From the NCBI GenBank assembly GCA_027627225.1, contig CM051024.1, forward strand, positions 46,113,847 through 46,177,846: a DNA stretch of 64,000 nt. Direction: 5' to 3'. Of this stretch, positions 9,627 through 18,600 are shown one piece after another. The stretch is from Congeria kusceri (lineage: Eukaryota > Mollusca > Bivalvia > Myida > Dreissenidae). The translations under genes and the position numbers were made by a program. The notes under the pieces are model-generated. The model was not told the origin of the DNA. It saw only the letters and a program-made list of their open reading frames with translations, and did no database searches. Position 1 is the first letter of the stretch. Every line of letters starts with the position of its first letter.

Positions 9627-12600
9627 GTAAGTTGTGTGGTTAATAATATATCTTATTAATCATATTATTTTTATAGTATAGAGTTATCCAAAATCCTTCA
9701 CCTGTATGACGTCATTTTGCATAATTACCTTCCAGGGCTGCGTTCAGCCGAGCTGGAATCGCATTAGTTAGTCGCCATTTGTTTTAGTGTTTTCCTCGAT
9801 TCGAATGTTGACATTAGATTTTACATGGATTTCAGCATACATCACGTATTTAGTAAAAAGTTTAATATCTTAATATCTTAATACTGTTATTTAAGCTTGG
9901 AAGAGTTCAATAATGGACACAAGTAACAAGGATGCCCAGTGTCCAGCATAAGTAAAACACTAAACAGTAACCTCTTTTCCAACAGTAGCCTCTTTTCCTG
10001 TATATTCGGCCACTTAAGAGCTAAACTGCTTTTATACACTAAATGAGTACAATTCCAACACCAGTGAGACTTTTATCTATAAATTTAAGGTCTGTCCTAC
10101 TAAGTAAAGGCCAGATAATGTAGAGATCCGCCATTCATTTAGTTACTGACCAATTCAAGGAAGGCACCCTAGCAACCCTAAATTTGTCCGATGTTTCCAA
10201 TCATTTGGTTCAGTCTTCATATTGATAAGAAAACACTAAACTCATTAGAAGCATTCTTTATTAAACTAACACACTCTAGCATACTGTTTGAAAATGAATG
10301 TTTACACAATTCTTGGCATATTCACAAAGTGTGTGGCAAGTTCTTTTTAAAATCTTAATTTTCTCAGACAAAATCTGAAATTTGCAATTTTTAAAACAAA
10401 AAACAATGTTAATGTGATAGAATTGTCTCAATACAGATAACTATCACAAGTTTTATAAGAAATAGTAGTTAATTTCAATTATCTGGGGGTGGCTGAATCT
10501 ATAGGAATGGCTGAATCTATAGGAATGGCTGAATCTATAGGAATGGCTGAATCTATAGGAATGGCTGAATCTATAGGAATGGCTGGCGTGTGACTTTACT
10601 GACTATACTTTTTTATGATAACTGACAGCTTTTGTTCGTTAACACACTTATAGCGGACTTAAAACTGACTTTTTATGCTATAATTACTGAAAGATGATGT
10701 CTGGATAAAGTACATATATATTCAGACAGTCAGGTTTCCAAATGTGCTATTTATTCTAGAGTATCGTACAAAAAAATGGTATCGTAGAGAGAATAATATC
10801 TCAAGAATAAGGGATGATCATTAATTGTGCTTGTTTTAATAAAACTTTAAATTTAAAGATGACATGATATACTGGTACTATTTTCTCCATAATAATGTTG
10901 ATCTATTTAAACATTAATTTATGTACATTTTTAATTAAAAAAAAAGTTCTGTAAGCATTCCAGTGTTTAAACAATGTTTGTTGAATAGCACAATTTAACA
11001 AACATTGTTTAAACAATGGAATGGTTACAAAACTTTTTTTTATAGAAATGTACATCAGGGCTTGCATTAAGAGAAGTTTGGGAGTAATTTACTCCCAGAT
11101 TTTGTCACAGGACTTCCAAAATTTGCAGCCTTGGAAGTTGCAGAACTTCCAAAATTGCAGCCAAGGAAGTTCCATCACGTATTTAAAGGATGAACATGTT
11201 AGAAGAAAAATGAAGAAATGTATCTAAATGTATACCGCTTTCACTCATAAATTGGCATATGAACACTTGATGAAAAATAACTGGCCTTAAAAAACCTTGA
11301 ATTTTAAACTTACTTTCATTTCTGAAATGCTCAGGGCTCAGGACTTAAGTAGTGCAAAACTGTCAAAACTTCCAAATATTATGAGCAAAACTTCCAAGAT
11401 CAGAGGACAGGAATTTCAAACTAACAGTTTTCAAAAGATAATGAAAGCCCTGGTACATATATTAATGTTTTATAATACAAATGCACATTTTCTGTCTGAT
11501 TTCAGAAATGTTACATTGGCAGTGCTTGGGTTGGACAGTGCAGGCAAGACCACAACTGCTAAAGCCTTGCTTGGAGGTAAGAACAGTGAACTGTCTGATC
11601 TTTTGCAAGATTGTGTGCATGTTCATGCAACTAAATTTTTGTTTCTCCCTTTTTTGTAAAGCTGTCTTGTAATAATCAACCTTAACTGCATTTTTGAGAT
11701 GTTTTATAATCAGAATTATGTATTTCAAGTGGTTGAAAATTTTCTCAAAAGAGGATAGTTTGAATAATTTTTGTTCGAATTTGAATTTATTGTTTGCATT
11801 TACTATTATGTAAAAGTTACATTTTCATTCAAAAAGTACAAACAATTGCATGTCACACAAAGACTGTTCAAGGAAAAAGGGATTAGCGGTTTTGGAAGTT
11901 TTGGTTGCAATCTTCTAATGTATGACAGTAAAAACATCTTTGTAATTGCTGTAAAATATTATTTAAATATAAGAAACTGAATATGTTAATGTATTCTATA
12001 TATAAATAGATAACTTTAAAAATTAAAAGTCAGTACATTGCACTAACATATTTTTTCGACTACAGCTATAAATGTAATGAACATGACACGTTTATATGTT
12101 TCATGTATAAAAAATATTTTTGGCGATAAACATGGTTTCGATGTAGATGTTTCATACATCATTCTCAGAATCCCTGGAGACGGCACCCACAGTTGGCTTC
12201 AACAGGGAGCAGATAACGTTTGCCAACTATGAGATGACCCTGTATGACCTGGGCGGGGGTCGCAGGATCCGCGACATCTGGAAGGACTACCTCAGTGAGA
12301 TATACGGCATCATCTATGTCGTGGACTCCTCGTGTCCAGAACGGTTCCCGGAAGTGAAGGAGTCTCTGGAAAACCTGCTGTCCAATGAACAGGTGGCTGG
12401 AAAACCTTTGCTGGTGTAAGCTTACCTTGCCTTTCTTAATTGGCACTATTTATGTGTTGTTGTTTATTTTTTGCGTTTTTTTTTTTTTTTACATTCAGAA
12501 TCATTTAATTTACAAGAGAGAGAATAATAAAAATAACTTTTCAAATGTAAATTTTGGATGTTATTAAAAATTCATTACATGTATAGAGAATACTAGGTTA

Positions 12601-15600
12601 GTGTTGAATACAGGTAAGTTTATTTAGCTCGGCTTAAAAAACCTAAACCACGAGCCTGGGCGAGGTTTTCATGCTGAGCAAATAAACTTATCTGTATTCA
12701 ACACTTACCTGGCATTCTATTTATCCCATCATTTAATGCCTTATTATGAATACAGCTAAGTTTATCCCACGGATCGTTATCTCGTCATGCTGGCATGACG
12801 ATGGGATAAAATTATGTGAGTTGTGACTGTTATGTTAATCTAACCAAAGATAATGTAGTGTGAACATAATTTGTTACATGTTAAAATGTACACATGCCTG
12901 AACATAACCTTAAAAATCAACTTCAAAAACTACATACAATACCCTAGTATATAAAATGGTACAATTCATATGCTAATGTCAACAGAAGATCTTGAATTGC
13001 GAATGCAATTCTAAAATGCATTTCTTATTTAATATGAAAAGTATACTGGGTATTATTTTACAGGCTAGCAAACAAGGAAGATCTTGTTGAACACGTAGAT
13101 GAGTGCGAGATTATGCAGAAACTTAATCTGGAGGCCCTGGTCAACACTCACAAATGTGTCTGCAAAATGGTAACTCTACCCAGTTATTATGTCAGAATTG
13201 TCAGGCAATGTTCAGTTTCCAAATCTGCTTGTTATACGCCCATTTGAAAAACAGGACATATAATGGAAAACTTTGTCCGGAGCATAACTTTTGTCCAGCA
13301 TGGATGGATTTTCACATAACTTGAAACTAGAAGTGACAAGCATGATGAGACTGAGTGTGGCGCGCAAGAACCAGGTCCCTAGGTCCAAGGTCAAGGTCAC
13401 AATTCAAGGTCAAATTCTGTCGTCTTCTGATTCATTATAGATTTAAGTACATATATGGAATAGTTTTGGTACCTCAACTCACTACACAGAGAGAGGCTTT
13501 AGAGATGAATTAGATGCACAAATACAATGACTCTACCTTATTAGTTTTTGATTTGTTTTTCTTTAGTCGGTGAATCTTTACCCCCAAAAAGCTTCTTTGA
13601 CAAGCATATCTTTGTGACAATGGCACTTTTGTTTACTATTTATAAGGTGTTTGCAGTTGTTTTCATCATTTTTATGCCTAACATGCCTTACGTCTATTTT
13701 TAGGATATGTAAAATACTTATCTTTATCTTTCTATTTTGACTTCCTTAATCTCTCTATGAAAAAATACTCATTTAGTTAATATTACTATTGAAAAGTGAA
13801 CTTTGATTTATTTGAAAGCAGTCTCTTTGCTTTTCTACAACAAATCATACTTTAACCGTGAGGTCCCAAATTAATATGTGTAATTATTCCAAAACTTCTA
13901 TGCAATTACGGGGGTATATTTTTGCAGATACCCATCGTATAAGTATAGAGCTACATACCATTTAACACGCGATTACCTTTTCCTGAATAGGAAATGTGCT
14001 CGGCCATCAAAGGCACCGGTCGGAAGATGGACCCACGCATCAAGCTGGGCATGAAGTGGCTGTGCGCGGTTCTGGACCAGATGTTTGACGAGCTGAAGAC
14101 CCGGGTGGATGCTGACATGGAGGTCATGGAGGAGAAACAACAGAAAGAGAAGGAGGAGAGACGGGAACGGGTGCGGATACAGAGGGAGGAACGGTAATAC
14201 ATTGAATGTGTTAGGGTTCTATAGTGTCAGATGTATTCAAAAACACTAGAGTTGTAGTAATTACTCCAGAGCTTTTTGCAAAGATATCGTAGTTACTCTA
14301 GAGCTTTTTGCTAAGATATAGGTGTTACTCTAGAGCTTTTTACAAAGATATAGTAGTTACTCTAGAGCTTATGCTAAGACATAGTAGTTACTCTAGAGCT
14401 TTTTGCAGATATTGTAGTTACTTTGGAGCTTTTTGCTAAGATATAGTAGTTACTCCAGAGCTTTTAGCTAAGATGTAGTAGTTACTCTAGAGCTTTTTGC
14501 TAAGATATAGTAGTTACTCTAGAGCTTTTTGCTAAGATATAGTAGTTACTCTAGAGCTTTTTGCTAAGATATGGTAGTTACCCTAGAGCGTTTTGCTTAA
14601 GTTAAGTTTAGTGAGAATTAAGTTTAGTGAGAATTGAGCTTTTGCATAGTCTGTGAGATTAGAAAATGAACAGCATTTACAGTAATATTTATTAGATAGA
14701 TTATATATGCATGTGCAGATTTTGCTAGTCTCATACAACAGTGTAAAGGTAGATTAGCCAAAAGCATAATAGTTATTTTAGGATTGCTTTATCAATATTA
14801 TTATAAAAAGACTACATACCTGTACATGTCCAGATTTTCTTGTGTATATAACAGTACCAAGAAGGAAGAAGAGGAGAGGAAGAGACTGGGTATAGAGAAA
14901 GTCGAGGAGGCAGAAGTAGAAGACATTTTGGATGGCGAGGATCCGTTCCGTAGACTTGACTCCGAGGAAATCAAGAGAAAGGTGAGCGGTCTTGTCAGTC
15001 TAGCAGTCCTGCGTGTGATTTTGATGCGTATAGTAAGTGTTTTTGTTTCCAGTCCTTTGCGAATGGGGCCTGGGCCCTTTGAATTGTGAAAATTAGCACC
15101 ATAATATCATATTTTGTGAAAATAACCTTTTGACTTTTAATGTATGAAGTTATTCTTTCAGGATTAAGTTACACAACGTTGTAACTATATTCAAAGTGAT
15201 ACAAACATAACAGATTGCACTTTAAAGTTTCAAATGTTTTGTTAAAAAATAAAATTAAAATAAAAATGAAAATATTCCAGATTGAGGAATACGAGTCTAG
15301 GAAACAAATGAACCAGTCCCTTCCAGAGGTCTCAAATTAGGGGTCAAATGAGGGGTAACATATTTTGCACTGTTTCCTGGACTTGCAGTGAAGAACGCTT
15401 GAAATCACGTTCCAGTGCTACAAACCCTTTGGCTTTACAGAGTTTTTTTGTGTTTGAATGTTTCAATAGTTTTAAATGACGTGAATGTTCCAGTGCTTTC
15501 ATTTTCAATTTCAGTATTATGTTATAAATGCAAGTTCTTTTTATTTATTTGAGATGAATATATAAACCAAGTTATCCAACTTTTATAATAAATCTGTCCC

Positions 15601-18600
15601 TGCTAGACAACTTTTTCTGCATTATTATTTAATAATAATTATATTATTCAATAAATAAAATGAGGCGTGTCGTGGAAAAACCGGGCATCATGCATGTGCG
15701 TAAAGTGTCGTCCGGGATTAGCTTGTGCAGTCCGCATACAGTGGATTTTTTAGAAGAGTTTTCCTGGAAACAGTAAAATACCATAAAAGCGGAAAGTGCG
15801 GTCCTGGATAAGCCTGTGCAGACTGCACAGGCTAATCCGGGATGACACTTTACGCACATGCATCAAGCCCGGTTTTCCCACGACATGCCCCAAATATAAA
15901 AATACCAGTAGTACTAAAGGTTCATGCAACAGTAGATGTGCTAACATATTAGGTTAAATGTAAATGATTAAGAAACATCTTTTTAAGCAGAAGAGAAACT
16001 TCTGTTAATGTCTCAAGGTCCTTTATTTAAGGCAAGTAATCAGTTACTTAATATACAACATGTTATATGATGTGGAAAAAACGAATTTAAAAACAGAAAA
16101 CAAACACAAAACATACAAAATACCAAGACATTAAAATCTGCAGTCACCACCTTGGAATGGTCAATGCAAAGCATTGGGAGAATGGTCACTTTGTGAAATT
16201 GTTTTTATTATAGTAATAATTTATAGAAACTATCAATGAGAAATGTTTTATGTTAAAAATACTTTTAATTGTCATTATTTTACATAAATCCTCTACAGTT
16301 ACCCTGAACTCCCAATTTACTTTCAATGCAGTCGTGTAATGTTTTCATGCATTCACTGAAAAACTGTTTTGTATTGAATTTGGAGTTAAAGTTCGTTGTT
16401 AAAAACACAAAATTGAAGTTAACATTTGCAATGTAGATTATATAACAATGTTATTAGTAATTAACTGAAATTGATTGAAGCTGAAAACTAATTCATATTG
16501 TACAGATTTTCTGTACTGAATTTCTCATATTGTTCAAGCTTTCAGTCATAAATAGGTATTCAAACATGACTTTTTTCTGTTCTGAATAAAATTGACAAAT
16601 AATAATAATAACAACAAAACAACAATTAATATCAACAAGTTGATATGAGGCGTGTCGTAGTAAAACCGGTCTTAATGCACGTGCGTAAAGTGTCGTCCCG
16701 GATTAGCCTGTGCGGTCTGCACAGGCTAATCCAGGACAGCACTTTCCGCCTACAGTGGATTTATGTTTAGGAGAGACTTTCTTGAAACAGAAAATACCAT
16801 TTAAGCGGAAAGTGCCGTCCCGGATTAGCCTGTTCGGACTGCACAGGCTGATCTGGGACAACACTTTACGCACATGCATTAAGTCAGGTTTTCCCACTAC
16901 GCGCCTCATATTCTTTCTGCTGAAGTCTGATTCATCAGCCTAATTAAATAAACCTATAGATTTCATCAAAGGTCCTTTCTAAGTAAATTTATTAACTGTA
17001 CCATGTATTATTTCCTTGTCTAATTTAATACGCAGTGTTTCTCTTGTCAACAGGTGGCACTTAATTGCAAGTATATGTAAACAAAACTGTCATTTGATTT
17101 ATTCTGGGTGTCATTTCTCTTGTTTTCAGCTGATTTCCAGCCTTTGAATGGTAAAGTTGATCGCTACATACAAATTATGCTTAAAATTGCTGTGTCTGTT
17201 TGGAAAGGATGAGTATAGTGAGACCTTTGACAGAAGTAGGGTAGTTTCCTTGCCTTAAGTGTCTTGGAAATTATACCCCTGTTTATGCCACATGACTATA
17301 TTTGAAGTAAGACTTTGGAAGGAAATGAATCTTTTTTTTTCAGGAAGAAAAATATAAAGCAAGCAAGGCAAAGGAAAAGGAAAGACAGAAACAGTTAAAA
17401 GAACTTGAGCAAATGGACAATTCTAATGAATTCGCTACAAACTTGAATAATAACATTGACAAAACTTCCACAAATGCTGATAATAACCATGGTGATAATG
17501 TAATGGTTGAAAATGATGACAACGAACTTCGAGCACCCCGGTTGTCAAGAAGTCTTCTAAGTCTTGGCTGGATGGGCGATGGATCTAACAGAACATCTAA
17601 TGGCCAAAATCGGCAAATGTTGCCTCCCTTAGAAAGTCCCAATTCAGCCGCAAGAGCAGAGAAAAAACGCAATAAAAAACTGAAAAATAAAGTAGGTGCC
17701 AGTGATATTAATCTGGATCAGGATTCCAGTAACTATGCAACCGATGGAAATGTTTTTGTCCAGGCTTCCACGATACAAGTAGCGTCTGTTCACAGTGATG
17801 ACGATAATGATGAGATTGTAAGGATTTCAGGACGGCCAGACCCTTTTAGGAACAGTAAAGGGCTTTATAAGCAGGAGGTCGACAGCCCAAGGAAAAGTGA
17901 AAGTGGAAAAAAGAAAAACAGACCAAAGCAGAAATCTGATAACGACGATGATTTTGACACTCTGCGACTTAGCCAGCACTTTGATGATAACCTTGGTGAC
18001 AGGTTCAGGAACGCTTCCCCATCATCAAAACCTCAGCAGATCAATGGTGAGTGGTTTGATTGTGACGTTGGTTTGTGGCTTGCAGTTTCCGTCCTTTAAA
18101 ATTTAGCAGCTCTGTTATATTTGCTTTTGTCAAGATCAAACAAAGAATATAACATATTTTTCTAAGAAAAAAAAGAAAAATATTTTATATTCAAATTGAG
18201 ACCTAAAACGTATAAATAGTTTTTGTTAGTATTAAACAAACAACAAGAATGTTTTTTCAGTTTTAACTTTTAACTTGTCTAGATCTATGCATGGAAATTA
18301 TGTAATTATAAGTTACTTTCATGATAAAAAAAATATAATTTTTGTCAGTTTTAGTATACAATTGGTAGTAAGACAATTAATGAAACGTCTCATAGTTGCG
18401 TGTTAGTGAAAAATCAGAGCTCATGTTGGTTGTTTTTGGCCATTGTTGTCTATGCATTTAACAATGTTTTTTCTTAATCTTTCACTTATTTTGAGGTTAA
18501 GACCTGTCTTGTTTCACTTTGTAAATAAAATTCTGAAATTTTTGTCAAAAATACAAAGTCAGTTTTCTAACGCCAAAAACTTCAAAGCAGTATGCCAAGA

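Noticed and set aside
13951..14202. Minus-strand ORF over ARL13B exon 5 (also one at 12165-12446 over exon 3)
   Set aside because: Antisense shadows of strongly conserved coding exons.
15644..15947. Overlapping ORFs with GLACAVCTG / KVSSRISLCS text, also seen near 16703, 21920, 32813, 42691 and 62544
   Set aside because: All are translations of the family 1 foldback element.
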